From Micrococcales bacterium (GTDB taxonomy: Bacteria > Actinomycetota > Actinomycetes > Actinomycetales > Cellulomonadaceae), in contig WRMB01000025.1 in NCBI GenBank assembly GCA_009777345.1, positions 1 to 50,582 of the forward strand: a stretch of DNA of 50,582 nt, in the 5' to 3' direction. This document shows positions 16,361-25,226 of this stretch, in pieces. A model generated the notes under the pieces. The model worked only from the letters and a program-made list of their open reading frames with translations, searched no databases and was not told the DNA's origin. Positions within the stretch are counted from its first letter, which is position 1. Every line of letters begins with the position of its first letter. Both the position numbers and the translations under genes were made by a program.

Positions 16361-16391
16361 CCGACCCGCGACCGCCCCCTGGAGCGACACA

Positions 16392-18266
16392 ATGACCACC
16401 TCATCCCACAGGATGCGCCGAACCGCCACGGTGCTGATCCTTCTGGTCTGGTCGGTGGTGGCTCCGGGGGCGGTCGCGCAGGCCGCGGACGGCGATGTCG
16501 CCTGGTCGGTCTCCCCGTGCACCGAGAACGGGACCATCGACGGCCGGATCCGGCTGGAGATGCAGGTCGAGCCGGGTGACAGTGTCACCGACCATGTGCT
16601 CGTCGCCAACGCCTCGACCACCGAGCAGACCTTCGTCGTCTACGGTGCCGACGCCTTCAACACTCCCACCGGCGGCTACGACCTGCTCGCCGCTGGCCAG
16701 CCCTCCACCGACTCCGGCTCCTGGGTGACCACCGACCAGCAGCAGATCACGGTGCCAGCCCTCGAGCAGACCGTCGTCGCGCTGACGGTGAACGTCCCGG
16801 AGGACGCCGCGCCGGGCGACCACCCGGCCGGGATCGTCGTCTCGCGGGCCCATCCCGATATCGACGCCCAGGGCGTGGTCGTCGACACCAGGGTCGCCGT
16901 CCGCCTGTCGCTGCGCGTGTCCGGCGAGCTCGACCCGGCGCTGACCGTCCAGGACGTGCGCGTCGACTACCGGTCCTCGTGGACCCCCTTCGGCGGGTCG
17001 GACGCCACCATCAGCTACACCGTGAAGAACACGGGCAACGTCACGGTCGTGGGCCAGCCCCGGCTGCGAGTGACCGGACCGTTCGGCATCACCCTGGCCC
17101 GCAAGGACCCCGGACCGACCCAAGAGGTGCTGCCCGGGCAGTCGTTCACCGTGACCTCGGTGCTGGCCGGGGTCCCCCCGGCCGTGATCGACACCGCCGT
17201 GGTGGACGTGACGATGGCGGCCGCTCCCGGACCCCGCACGGAGCTGCCCCTGGCCTCCGTCACCAGCCGACGGACCTTCGCCGCGGTGCCCTGGACGGGT
17301 CTGGCGCTGCTCGTCGTGGTGGCGCTGACTGGGTACCAGGTGGTGCGCCTCCGGCGGGCGCGCCGCGCGGAGAGCGAAGAGATGTGGGCCGAGCTGGCGG
17401 CCGCGGCCGCGGGCGGGAGCACCGCCGGGCCCGCTGCCTCCGACGGCCAGACTGATGTCTCGGCTGGTCAGGGTGTCTCAGCCGACCACAGTGATGACGT
17501 GCCCGCCGGGCAGGAGGTCGAGACTGCTGCTGGGCAGGAGGTCGAGACTGCTGCTGGGCAGGAGGTTGAGACTGCTGCTGGGCAGGAGGCTGAGACTGCT
17601 GCTGGGCAGGAGGTTGAGACTGCTGTCGGGCAGGAGGTTGAGACTGCTGTCGGGCAGGAGGCTGAGACTGCTGTCGGGCAGGAGGCTGAGACTGCTGCTG
17701 GGCAGGACGCCGGTGCGGCTCCCGAGGCCCGCGACGACGACGGGGCTCCCGCGGGGAACGCCCCGGTCGGGCTGGTGCCGGCACTGCTGGTCGCCGGGCT
17801 GCTCGGCACCGGGCTGGCCTGGTTCGCCGCTTCGGTCCCGGCGCAGGCCGCGACCGACCCGACCGACGAGGCGACGCTCGTGCTGACCGTCCCGGCCGAG
17901 TCGTCGGACCCGCTTCCCGACTCCTCGACGTCGACCCAGACCGACGGCGGGACGACGACGACCACCACGGTGAACGGTGGTTCCGGACCGTCCGGGGGAG
18001 GTGGGACCGTCCCCGGTGGCGCCGTTCCCGACCTGGACGCCGAGCCGCTGGACGCGCCTGACGACGCCCCAGAACCGACGCCCAGTGCCACCCCGACAGG
18101 TGCCATGACCGCCGACACCCTGTGGCGCCGAGCCCAGGGGTTCACCCCGGCCCAGTGGGGCCTGGTGTCGGTGTCGGGTGCCCTGCTGGCCGGTGCAGGG
18201 GGCCTCGGCGGGTGGGCGGTGTGGCGTCGTCGGCGGGACCTGTCGGACCCCGTCCCGCTGACCTGA
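16392..18266 (+). CDS. DUF916-like protein with repeat linker and three membrane helices
   Basis: 624 aa. A signal peptide and DUF916-type domains ([58 protein letters not shown]) span about residues 30-295. A transmembrane helix at about 299-318 and a basic RRARR segment come next. The following stretch, probably cytoplasmic, holds eight 8-residue repeats GQE(V/A)ETA(A/V). A second helix ([22 protein letters not shown], about 457-478), an extracytoplasmic Thr/Ser/Pro/Asp-rich stretch and a third helix near the C-terminus ([18 protein letters not shown]) follow. The starting Met has no strong ribosome site but is 31 bp after the WxL gene. It lies 14 bp before pstB, linking wall and transporter genes. 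Confidence 0.7.
   Translation: MTTSSHRMRRTATVLILLVWSVVAPGAVAQAADGDVAWSVSPCTENGTIDGRIRLEMQVEPGDSVTDHVLVANASTTEQTFVVYGADAFNTPTGGYDLLAAGQPSTDSGSWVTTDQQQITVPALEQTVVALTVNVPEDAAPGDHPAGIVVSRAHPDIDAQGVVVDTRVAVRLSLRVSGELDPALTVQDVRVDYRSSWTPFGGSDATISYTVKNTGNVTVVGQPRLRVTGPFGITLARKDPGPTQEVLPGQSFTVTSVLAGVPPAVIDTAVVDVTMAAAPGPRTELPLASVTSRRTFAAVPWTGLALLVVVALTGYQVVRLRRARRAESEEMWAELAAAAAGGSTAGPAASDGQTDVSAGQGVSADHSDDVPAGQEVETAAGQEVETAAGQEVETAAGQEAETAAGQEVETAVGQEVETAVGQEAETAVGQEAETAAGQDAGAAPEARDDDGAPAGNAPVGLVPALLVAGLLGTGLAWFAASVPAQAATDPTDEATLVLTVPAESSDPLPDSSTSTQTDGGTTTTTTVNGGSGPSGGGGTVPGGAVPDLDAEPLDAPDDAPEPTPSATPTGAMTADTLWRRAQGFTPAQWGLVSVSGALLAGAGGLGGWAVWRRRRDLSDPVPLT
17508..17699 (+). repeat. Eight in-frame 24-bp tandem repeats
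   Basis: The unit GGGCAGGAGGTCGAGACTGC plus four bases recurs at exact 24-bp steps from 17508, giving eight full copies and a broken ninth at 17700. Each encodes GQE(V/A)ETA(A/V). Differences are confined to a few T/C transitions. Such arrays commonly vary in copy number between strains without shifting the frame. Confidence 0.9.
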
Positions 18267-18280
18267 GACCGAGGAGCCCG

Positions 18281-19294
18281 ATGCCTGACAAGACGAGGGT
18301 CGATCTGTCCCAGACCCAGGAGATGCCTCCGGTACTCGACGAAAGTCCTGCGCCGTCGCCTGTCTTCGGCGGGGCCGCCGCCGGGGGGCCAGGTCCTTTC
18401 ACAGCGCCAGGTCCTCTTGCAGCGCCAGGTCCTTTCGCACCGCCAGGTCCTTTCGCACCGGGCTCTGTCGTACCAGGCCCTGTCGCACCGGCCGTCCCAC
18501 CGGCGATCGCGCCGCGCCGCCTGGTCGAGCTGCGCGGCGATGCGGTCTCGGCCTGGTTCGGCACCCACCACGTGCTGGACCGGGTGTCCCTGACCATGCC
18601 CGCGGGCCAGGTCACGGCGCTGATCGGACCGTCGGGGTGCGGTAAGTCCACGTTCTTGCGCATCCTCAACCGGATGCACGAGCTGGTGCCGTCGGCCTCG
18701 CTGGCCGGACGGGTGCTGCTCGACGGCGTCGATATCTACGAACCGGGCCGACGGCTGACCGACGCGCGCCGGGCGATAGGCATGGTGTTCCAGAAGCCGA
18801 ACCCGTTCCCGGCCATGAGCGTCCGGGAGAACGTGCTGGCCGGGCTCCGGCTCACCGGTACCAAGGTATCGGCCGCGCAGAAGGCCGCGCTGGTCGAGCA
18901 GTCCCTGACCCGGGCGGGTCTGTGGGGCGAGGTCAAGGACCGCCTCGACGCGCCCGGCGGCGGGCTGTCCGGCGGTCAGCAGCAGCGCCTGTGCATCGCC
19001 CGCGCGCTGGCGGTCCGCCCGCGGGTGCTGCTCATGGACGAACCGTGCTCCGCGCTGGACCCCACCTCTACCCGGGTGATCGAGGACACGATGGCCGATC
19101 TGAAGCACGAGGTGACGATCGTGATCGTCACCCACAACATGCAGCAGGCCGCCCGCGTCTCCGATCAGTGCGCCTTCTTCCTGGCCGAGGCCGGCACTCC
19201 CGGCGTCATCGTCGAGCACGGCAGCACCAACGCCATGTTCACCCACCCCCAGGACCCTCGCACCGAAGCCTATGTCGAGGGCCGTTTCGGCTGA
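18281..19294 (+). CDS. pstB: Phosphate ABC transporter ATPase PstB
   Basis: 337-aa ATPase that powers phosphate import with PstC/PstA. Walker [10 protein letters not shown] at 116-124, the PstB-specific Q-loop region [18 protein letters not shown], signature LSGGQQQR, Walker [14 protein letters not shown] and the switch His in IVTHNMQQA are all present. It carries an unusual ~75-residue Pro/Ala/Gly-rich N-terminal extension containing [16 protein letters not shown] repeats before the nucleotide-binding domain; typical PstB proteins are about 250-260 aa. It is the last gene of the locus, nearly 13 kb from pstA, 14 bp after the DUF916 gene. Confidence 0.95.
   Translation: MPDKTRVDLSQTQEMPPVLDESPAPSPVFGGAAAGGPGPFTAPGPLAAPGPFAPPGPFAPGSVVPGPVAPAVPPAIAPRRLVELRGDAVSAWFGTHHVLDRVSLTMPAGQVTALIGPSGCGKSTFLRILNRMHELVPSASLAGRVLLDGVDIYEPGRRLTDARRAIGMVFQKPNPFPAMSVRENVLAGLRLTGTKVSAAQKAALVEQSLTRAGLWGEVKDRLDAPGGGLSGGQQQRLCIARALAVRPRVLLMDEPCSALDPTSTRVIEDTMADLKHEVTIVIVTHNMQQAARVSDQCAFFLAEAGTPGVIVEHGSTNAMFTHPQDPRTEAYVEGRFG
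18389..18460 (+). repeat. Four 18-bp tandem repeats in the pstB 5' end
   Basis: CCAGGTCCTTTC(A/G)CA(G/C)CG units begin at 18389, 18407, 18425 and 18443, with a diverged fifth at 18473. They encode the PGPFAP-like repeats of the PstB N-terminal extension and keep the frame. Confidence 0.85.
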
Positions 19295-19386
19295 CCGCAG
19301 CAGCTGTCCCACCCCACCGTCCTGAAACTCACCCCCACCCCCACCCCCCCCCCCCTCTTCCCCAGTGGGCCGATAAGATTGCGCGA

Positions 19387-19448
19387 GTTCGTGGGTTGCA
19401 CGCCGTTCCACCGTTTCGAAACGGTGGAACGGCGTGCAACCCACGAAC
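19387..19448. terminator. Perfect 62-bp palindrome after pstB
   Basis: The two 31-bp halves are exact reverse complements with no spacer, centred on TTCGAA at 19415-19420. The core TTCCACCGTTTC and the end ACCCACGAAC are shared with the element at 324-366. It lies in the 305-bp convergent gap between pstB and the leftward accE gene, preceded by a C-rich tract that includes a run of 12 C (19344-19355). The position fits a bidirectional terminator, though a loop-free 62-bp palindrome is unusual for that. Nothing else is seen in the gap. Confidence 0.7.
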
Positions 19449-19599
19449 CGCCTGGTCGTTATCGGTCTGCTGGAAGGGAGGGGGCTCCCGCGCCAGGGAG
19501 CACTAGACTCAGCCTCGCCATCACCCCTTCGAGGCTGGGAGCGCCGCTGTGGGACGCGTCGTCCCGTCCCGCAGGGCTTGGGGAGCCGTACCAGCCATG

Positions 19600-19857
19600 T
19601 CAGGGGCGCAGGCTCAGGCGCCAGGCGTCGGGGCTGTGCGGCAGGCCGGTGCGCAGCGCCCGCCCCCGGTCGCTCCAGCCGGACGGACGGTGCCAGCCGG
19701 GCTGGGGTGCCTCGGCGGTGACGGCCATCAGCCCGGTGACCAGCGCGACGACCTCGGCGTCAGTCGGGTCACCGCGGACGATCTGGAACCGGGGGCCGGG
19801 GGCCGCCGGGCCGGGCCGGTCTGGTCCGGTCCGGTCTGGTACGAGCTCTGCGGTCAT
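19600..19857 (-). CDS. accE: Acyl-CoA carboxylase epsilon subunit
   Basis: 85-aa small subunit found with actinobacterial acyl/propionyl-CoA carboxylases (AccE/PccE family), which stabilises the alpha-beta complex. After a Pro/Gly-rich N-terminus it shows the conserved IVRGDPTDAEVVALVTGLMA helix and the family C-terminus DAWRLSLRP. It follows the beta-subunit gene by 26 bp on the same strand. Confidence 0.85.
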   Translation of the reverse strand: MTAELVPDRTGPDRPGPAAPGPRFQIVRGDPTDAEVVALVTGLMAVTAEAPQPGWHRPSGWSDRGRALRTGLPHSPDAWRLSLRP

Positions 19858-19883
19858 GTGGGCACCGTCCTCTCCGGGGGCGG

Positions 19884-21464
19884 TCACAGGGGGATGTTCC
19901 CGTGCTTCTTGGGCGGCAGGCTGGCCCGCTTGGTGCGCAGCAGGCGCAGCGCCTTGACGATCTCGGTCCTGGTGGCCGACGGGCGGATCACCGCGTCGAC
20001 GTAGCCGCGGTCGGCGGCGTCCCACGGGTTGACGATCGCGTCGTCGTACTCGGCCACCAGCCGGGCCCGTTCGGCCTCGGCGTCGCCGCCGTCGGCCTCG
20101 ATCTTGGCCAGGGCGCCGCGCTGCAGGATGTTCACCGCTCCGGAAGCGCCCATCACCGCGATCTGGGCGGTCGGCCAGGCCAGGTTGATATCGGCGCCCA
20201 GCTGTTTGGAGCCCATGACGATATACGCCCCGCCGTACGCCTTGCGCGTGATGACGGTGACCAGCGGCACGGTGGCCTCGGCGTAGGCGTAGATCAGCTT
20301 GGCGCCGCGCCGGATGATCCCGTTCCACTCCTGGTCGGTACCGGGCAGGAACCCGGGCACGTCCACGAAGGTCAGCACCGGCACGTTGAACGCGTCGCAG
20401 GTGCGCACGAACCGGGCGGCTTTCTCCGCCGCGTCGATGTCCAGGGTGCCGGCCATGGTCTGCGGCTGGTTGGCGACCACCCCGACGGTCTGCCCCTCGA
20501 CGTGCCCGAACCCGACGACGACGTTCGGCGCGAACAGCGCCTGCACCTCGAACAGCACTCCTTCGTCGAGCACGTGCTCCACGACGGTGCGCATATCGTA
20601 GGGCTGGGCGTCGGAGTCGGGTACCAGGCTGTCCAGCTCGGTATCGGCCGCGGTGATCGCCATATCGGCCGGTCCGGGGTACGACGGCGGGTCGGACAGG
20701 TTGTTGCTCGGCAGGAAGCCCAGCAGGGTGCGCACGTAGTCGATGGCGTCGTCCTCGTCGGACCCCAGGTAGTGCGCCACCCCGGAGCGCACGCAGTGGG
20801 TCGTGGCCCCGCCCAGCTCTTCGAAGCCGACGTCCTCGCCGGTGACGGCCCGGATGACGTCCGGCCCGGTGATGAACATGTGCGACGTGCCGTCGGCCAT
20901 GACGATGAAGTCCGTCAGCGCCGGGGAGTACACCGCCCCCCCGGCGCTCGGCCCGAGGATCAGGCTGATCTGCGGTATCACACCCGAGGCGGCGGTGTTG
21001 CGCCGGAAGATCTCGGCGAACTGGGTGAGCCCGGCCACCCCCTCCTGGATGCGCGCGCCGCCGCCGTCGCTGATCCCGACCAGGGGGACACCGGTGCGCA
21101 GCGCCAGGTCCATCACCTTGGTGATCTTCTGCCCGTGCACCTCGCCCAGGGACCCACCGAACACGGTGAAGTCCTGCGCGTAGACGCAGACTGGGCGTCC
21201 GTCCACGGTGCCGTGCCCGGTGACCACCCCGTCCCCGGGGATCCGCCGGGCGTCCAGCCCGAAGTTGTGCGAGCGGTGCCGCACCTGCGCGTCCAGCTCG
21301 GTGAACGACCCCGGGTCGAGCAGCGCCTCGACCCGCTCGCGGGCGGTCTTCTTGCCCCGGGGGTGCTGCTTGGCGGTGGCGGCCTGCTCCGCCTCGGCCT
21401 GGCCTCGAGTCCGGGCGTCCAGCTCGGCCAGCCGGGCAGCGGTCGAACGGATCGGTGTGCTCAC
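19884..21464 (-). CDS. pccB: Acyl-CoA/propionyl-CoA carboxylase beta subunit
   Basis: 526-aa carboxyltransferase subunit (AccD/PccB family). It transfers CO2 from carboxybiotin to acetyl- or propionyl-CoA, making malonyl- or methylmalonyl-CoA. Diagnostic segments include [90 protein letters not shown] and [10 protein letters not shown]. Start GTG 21464 gives the usual family length; its ribosome site is weak. The biotin-carrying alpha subunit is not in the window. Acetyl versus propionyl preference cannot be settled by eye. Confidence 0.9.
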   Translation of the reverse strand: MSTPIRSTAARLAELDARTRGQAEAEQAATAKQHPRGKKTARERVEALLDPGSFTELDAQVRHRSHNFGLDARRIPGDGVVTGHGTVDGRPVCVYAQDFTVFGGSLGEVHGQKITKVMDLALRTGVPLVGISDGGGARIQEGVAGLTQFAEIFRRNTAASGVIPQISLILGPSAGGAVYSPALTDFIVMADGTSHMFITGPDVIRAVTGEDVGFEELGGATTHCVRSGVAHYLGSDEDDAIDYVRTLLGFLPSNNLSDPPSYPGPADMAITAADTELDSLVPDSDAQPYDMRTVVEHVLDEGVLFEVQALFAPNVVVGFGHVEGQTVGVVANQPQTMAGTLDIDAAEKAARFVRTCDAFNVPVLTFVDVPGFLPGTDQEWNGIIRRGAKLIYAYAEATVPLVTVITRKAYGGAYIVMGSKQLGADINLAWPTAQIAVMGASGAVNILQRGALAKIEADGGDAEAERARLVAEYDDAIVNPWDAADRGYVDAVIRPSATRTEIVKALRLLRTKRASLPPKKHGNIPL

Positions 21465-21572
21465 CCTTCGAAGGCTAGAGTCTCGGGCCTGGTTCCGTAG
21501 GTCGCGCCGGTCACCACGTCCGACGCCGCACATGGTGGGTTCCGCACAACACGGGCTTGCGACGCGGGTGGG

Positions 21573-21986
21573 TCACCTGGTCCGCAGGGTCTCGACTGGC
21601 TGGCTGGTGACCGCGGCGACGAGGTCGAAGTCCTTGTCGGCGTGCAGCACGGTCAGCCCGGCGAGCTCTGCGGTGGCGGCGACCAGCAGGTCGGGGACGG
21701 ACGCTGCCCGGTGCTGACCGCGCCTGGTCAGGGCCATCTGGACGGCTACGGCTCGCCGTTCGATCGCTGGGGTGAGGTATTCCAGCGGCATGGCGGCCAG
21801 GGGCGGCCCGGCCGCCTCTGCCTCGGCGTCGGCGATGCTGCGGAAGCTGAAGCCGATCTCCAGCCGGGTCACGGTGCTGATCCGCACCAGGCCACGTTCG
21901 ATCCGTGCTGCCCATTCGTCGGCGTCAGGGGAGGCCGCGAGCCGGACGTAGGCGGACTTGTCGACCAGCCAGGCCTTCACCGCCAC
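21573..21986 (-). CDS. vapC: VapC-type PIN-domain ribonuclease toxin
   Basis: 137 aa, a full-length PIN domain. Acidic active-site residues are in place: Asp9 (LVDKSAY), Glu43 (TRLEIGF), Asp99 ([11 protein letters not shown]) and the cluster LHADKDFD at 115-122. VapC toxins cleave RNA, often tRNA or rRNA. GTG start; the first 10 bases overlap the antitoxin gene, so translation is coupled. The pair lies between the carboxylase and biotin ligase genes. Confidence 0.85.
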   Translation of the reverse strand: MAVKAWLVDKSAYVRLAASPDADEWAARIERGLVRISTVTRLEIGFSFRSIADAEAEAAGPPLAAMPLEYLTPAIERRAVAVQMALTRRGQHRAASVPDLLVAATAELAGLTVLHADKDFDLVAAVTSQPVETLRTR

Positions 21987-22207
21987 GCGTCACCCCACGC
22001 CGGGCCCATCACGTCGGGGTCGAGCAGGTCGGCTGCCGCCTCGGCAGCCCGTCGCAGGTCGGCGGCACAGACCGGGACAGGTGGCATCGGCGGAGTGTCC
22101 AGGCGCTGGCGCAGGTACTCGTTGCGGGACAGGCCGAGCGCCGCCGCCTCGTTGTCGATCCGGCGCACCGCCTCGGCGGACAGACCCCGTACCAGGACGT
22201 CGGGCAT
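21977..22207 (-). CDS. vapB: VapB/FitA-type ribbon-helix-helix antitoxin
   Basis: 76 aa. The N-terminus ([36 protein letters not shown], split here by a natural helix break) is a ribbon-helix-helix DNA-binding domain, and the C-terminal half would wrap the PIN toxin. Start ATG 22207 follows AGAGGTGG. The palindromic GATATC pair 17-30 bp upstream is the probable autoregulatory operator. Confidence 0.8.
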   Translation of the reverse strand: MPDVLVRGLSAEAVRRIDNEAAALGLSRNEYLRQRLDTPPMPPVPVCAADLRRAAEAAADLLDPDVMGPAWGDAWR

Positions 22208-22223
22208 GGACACCACCTCTTTC

Positions 22224-22237
22224 GATATCAAGATATC
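22224..22237 (-). promoter_or_regulatory. Antitoxin operator, paired GATATC
   Basis: Two GATATC palindromes separated by AA form a 14-bp symmetric site just upstream of the antitoxin start. Its position and symmetry fit binding by the ribbon-helix-helix antitoxin or the VapBC complex. It is also the most AT-rich stretch in the gap, so it may overlap the -10 region. Confidence 0.5.
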
Positions 22238-22314
22238 AGACCGCAGTCCGGGCGGATCCCGGTTCGTGGGTTCCCTGCCGGTCCGCTGGTTCAGGGGAGT
22301 GCGAGGATGATGGC

Positions 22315-23166
22315 GTGGACTCCCCGCCGCCGCTGCGTGCCGACCAGCTGCGCCGTCGGCTCGTGACGCCCGCCGGGCCGCTGTCCCGCCTGGTCGTGGT
22401 GGACCGCACCGGGTCGACCAACGACGACGTGCTGGCCGGGCTGCGCGACGACCCGGACGCCTGGCCGACCGGGGCGCTGCTGCTGGCCGACCACCAGACC
22501 GCCGGGCACGGTCGGGCCGGGCGCACCTGGGTGTCCGCGCCACGCACGTCGCTGACCGGCACCTTCGTGGTGCGTCCCGGGCCAGGTTCTGGTGGTCTGG
22601 GCTGGTTGCCGCTGGTCGTGGGGCTGGGGGTGGTCCGGGCGCTGCGCACTGCCGCGGGGGTGCAGGCCTGGCTGAAGTGGCCCAACGACGTGCTCGTCCA
22701 CCAGCCCGGCGGGCGCGGGTCGGCCGCCCGGCGCAAGGTGGCCGGGATCCTGGCCCAGACCACGCCAGACGGGGCCGCGGTCGCGGTCGGGGTCGGGCTG
22801 AACGTCACCCAGCGGGCCGACCAGCTGCCGGTGCCGACCGCCACGTCCCTGGCGCTGACCCGTGACCTCTACTACCAGCGGGGGCGGGCCGACGGTATCT
22901 GTACCGACCGGCCCGCGCTGCTGGTCGCGACGGTCACCGCGCTGGCCGAGGTGGTCGGCCGGTGGTGCGCCGGGGGAGCGGGCCTGGCCGACGAGGTGGC
23001 CCAGGTGTGCACGACGCTGGGCTGCCAGGTAGGTGTCGAGCTGCCCGGCGGTGCGCGGCTCGTCGGCCGGGCGGTCCGGCTGGCCGACGACGGGGCTCTG
23101 GTCGTCGCCGACGCCGACGGTGAGCGCCCAGTCCGCGCCGGAGACGTGGTCCACCTGGTGAAGTGA
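22315..23166 (+). CDS. birA: Biotin--[acetyl-CoA-carboxylase] ligase
   Basis: 283-aa biotin protein ligase that adenylates biotin and attaches it to the carboxylase biotin-carrier domain. Visible motifs are STNDD (35-38 region), the biotin-loop GHGRAGRTW at 64-72 (normally GRGRRGRxW), KWPNDVL at 121-127, K141-VAGIL and the C-terminal SH3-like part ending HLVK. It lacks the N-terminal winged helix of E. coli BirA, so it is a monofunctional enzyme rather than a repressor. GTG 22315 is chosen; the ATG at 22307 is out of frame. Its target family (acyl-CoA carboxylase) is encoded nearby. Confidence 0.9.
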   Translation: MDSPPPLRADQLRRRLVTPAGPLSRLVVVDRTGSTNDDVLAGLRDDPDAWPTGALLLADHQTAGHGRAGRTWVSAPRTSLTGTFVVRPGPGSGGLGWLPLVVGLGVVRALRTAAGVQAWLKWPNDVLVHQPGGRGSAARRKVAGILAQTTPDGAAVAVGVGLNVTQRADQLPVPTATSLALTRDLYYQRGRADGICTDRPALLVATVTALAEVVGRWCAGGAGLADEVAQVCTTLGCQVGVELPGGARLVGRAVRLADDGALVVADADGERPVRAGDVVHLVK

Positions 23167-23298
23167 ATCGTCTCGCCACCGAGCATCGCCCGGCCGTCCG
23201 GTTCTCAGGTATCTCCCAGGGAAAACGGATGTTGCTCCCAGGCCGTCGCCCTATGGTGCTCCCCACCGGACGACGACCCCTGAGGACGGCCCGAAGAC

Positions 23299-24510
23299 AT
23301 GGCGCTACGACGCAGAACCCGACGCATCGCCGCGGTCGCCGCGGTCGCCGTCGTCCTGGCGGGCGGTGGCGGCTGGTGGCTGTTCGGCCGGGGCGGCGAC
23401 GCGGCCAGCGCCACGACCCGCACCGCCACGGCCAGTCTCACGACGATGCAGAAGACGGTCCAGGCGACCGGCACCCTCACCCCGACGGTGCGGCAAGACG
23501 TGAGCTTCGCGGTCTCCGGCACCGTCACGTCGGTGGACGTGGCGCCGGGCGACACCGTCGTCGCGGGGCAGAGGCTGGCCACCGTGGACACCCTGCAGCT
23601 GGACGCGGACCTGCTGTCGGCCCGCGCCGGCCTGGCCCTGGCCCAGGCCGAGGTGTCGAACCTCAAGGGCAGCGCTGGCTCGAGCACCTCGGACGCCCAG
23701 ATCGCCGCCGCGTCCGCCCGGGTCGACGTGGCGGCGGCAGCGGTGACCGCCGCCGAGGAGGACGTCGCCGCGGCTACCCTGGTCGCGCCGGTCGACGGCC
23801 TGGTCACGACGGTCGACATCGCCACCGGGGACAAGGTCGTCGGCCAGGCGAGCCAGCCGTCGGTGGGAGGGAGCGCCCAGTCGCCGGGCGGGACGGACAC
23901 GCCCATCGGGTCGTCGGCCCAGCTCACCATCGTCGGTACCGACGCCTACCAGGTCACGGTGACCGTGGGCGCCGCGGACCTGCCGAACGTCGCCGTCGGC
24001 CACCAGGTCGAGATGACCTCCACCTCTCTGGCCGACACCGTGTTCGGTGTCGTCGCGTCGGTCAGCCTGGTGCCCAGCAGCGCTTCTGGGACGGCGGCCT
24101 ATCCTGTCGTCGTCACGGTCACCGGGGACACCTCGGCGCTGCACGACGGTGTGTCCGTCACCGCGCAGATCGTCTACGAGCGCCGCACCGACGTGCTCAC
24201 CGTGCCCTCGGCGGCGGTGACGACCGTCGACAGCACCAGCTCGGTGCTCAAGGTCGACGCCGACGGCACCGTCACCAAGACCGCGGTGGAGACCGGGGAG
24301 ACGTCCGGACAGCTCACCGAGATCGTCGCGGGCCTGGCCGAAGGCGACCAGGTACAGCTCTCGGCGGTCGACAGCCAGACGCGCACCAGGCAGGACGGCT
24401 CGAGAGACGGTTTCCAGATACCGGACGGCGGACCGGTGCCCGGTTTCCCGGACGGCGAGAGGCCCAGCTTCCCAGACGGCTTCCAGATGCCTGGAGGCGG
24501 GAACCGATGA
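23299..24510 (+). CDS. Membrane fusion protein (MacA/HlyD-like)
   Basis: 403 aa with an N-terminal transmembrane helix (about 10-30), then a lipoyl-like half (SGTVTSVDVAPGDTVVAGQRLATVD), a short Ala-rich coiled coil (about 110-155), the second lipoyl half (ATLVAPVDGLVTTVDIATGDKV) and beta-barrel/membrane-proximal domains (TVPSAAVTTVD). The C-terminus is rich in Pro/Asp/Gly with PGFPDGE-type repeats. In monoderm bacteria such proteins work with MacB-type ABC proteins in export. It heads a five-gene operon; its stop overlaps the next start. Confidence 0.85.
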   Translation: MALRRRTRRIAAVAAVAVVLAGGGGWWLFGRGGDAASATTRTATASLTTMQKTVQATGTLTPTVRQDVSFAVSGTVTSVDVAPGDTVVAGQRLATVDTLQLDADLLSARAGLALAQAEVSNLKGSAGSSTSDAQIAAASARVDVAAAAVTAAEEDVAAATLVAPVDGLVTTVDIATGDKVVGQASQPSVGGSAQSPGGTDTPIGSSAQLTIVGTDAYQVTVTVGAADLPNVAVGHQVEMTSTSLADTVFGVVASVSLVPSSASGTAAYPVVVTVTGDTSALHDGVSVTAQIVYERRTDVLTVPSAAVTTVDSTSSVLKVDADGTVTKTAVETGETSGQLTEIVAGLAEGDQVQLSAVDSQTRTRQDGSRDGFQIPDGGPVPGFPDGERPSFPDGFQMPGGGNR

Positions 24511-25226
24511 CGGCCCCAGCACCGGTGGTCGAGCTGTGCGGTATCACCAAGACCTACGCGACCGGGTCGGTGACGGTCCAGGCCCTCAACGGTGTGGACC
24601 TGCGCATCGACGCCGGGGACCACGTGGCGGTCATGGGCCCGTCCGGGTCGGGCAAGTCCACCCTGATGAACATCCTGGGCTGCCTGGACGTGGCCACCAC
24701 CGGCTCCTACCGTCTGGCTGGCCAGGACGTGGCCGACCTCGACGAGACCGCGCTGGCGCATATCCGCAACCGGCGCATCGGGTTCGTCTTCCAGCAGTTC
24801 AACCTGCTCCCGGCTCTGTCGGCCTGGCGCAACGTCGAGCTGCCGCTGGTCTACGCCGGGGTCGGTACCGCCGAGCGCCGGGAACGGGCGACGGCCGCGC
24901 TGGTCCGGGTCGGTCTGGGCGACCGGACCGAGAACCGGCCGGGTGAGCTCAGCGGCGGCCAGCAGCAGCGCGTCGCCGTCGCCCGGGCCCTGGTCGGCGA
25001 CCCCGCGATGATCCTGGCCGACGAACCGACGGGGAACCTCGACTCGGCGTCCACCGCGGACGTGCTCGACCTGTTCGACGCGCTGCACGCCGCGGGCCGG
25101 ACCGTCGTGGTGATCACCCACGAGGACGAGGTCGCCGCCCGGGCAGGCCGGGTGGTGCGGCTGCGTGACGGGCTGGTCGCCGCCGAGCACGACGGCGTCG
25201 CCGTCGCCGAGGGGACGGTCCGGTGA
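24507..25226 (+). CDS. MacB/LolD-type ABC ATPase
   Basis: 239-aa nucleotide-binding subunit. Walker [11 protein letters not shown]-loop [23 protein letters not shown], signature [10 protein letters not shown], Walker [14 protein letters not shown] and H-loop [10 protein letters not shown] are all present. The [10 protein letters not shown] and EPTGNLDS forms are typical of the MacB/LolD/FtsE branch. The start overlaps the membrane fusion gene (ATGA) and the stop overlaps the permease start (GTGA). Confidence 0.93.
   Translation: MTAPAPVVELCGITKTYATGSVTVQALNGVDLRIDAGDHVAVMGPSGSGKSTLMNILGCLDVATTGSYRLAGQDVADLDETALAHIRNRRIGFVFQQFNLLPALSAWRNVELPLVYAGVGTAERRERATAALVRVGLGDRTENRPGELSGGQQQRVAVARALVGDPAMILADEPTGNLDSASTADVLDLFDALHAAGRTVVVITHEDEVAARAGRVVRLRDGLVAAEHDGVAVAEGTVR

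Noticed and set aside
17508..17699. CRISPR array
   Set aside because: The 24-bp units are contiguous without spacers and encode an in-frame peptide repeat. No cas genes are present, and no other repeat-spacer pattern was seen in the window.
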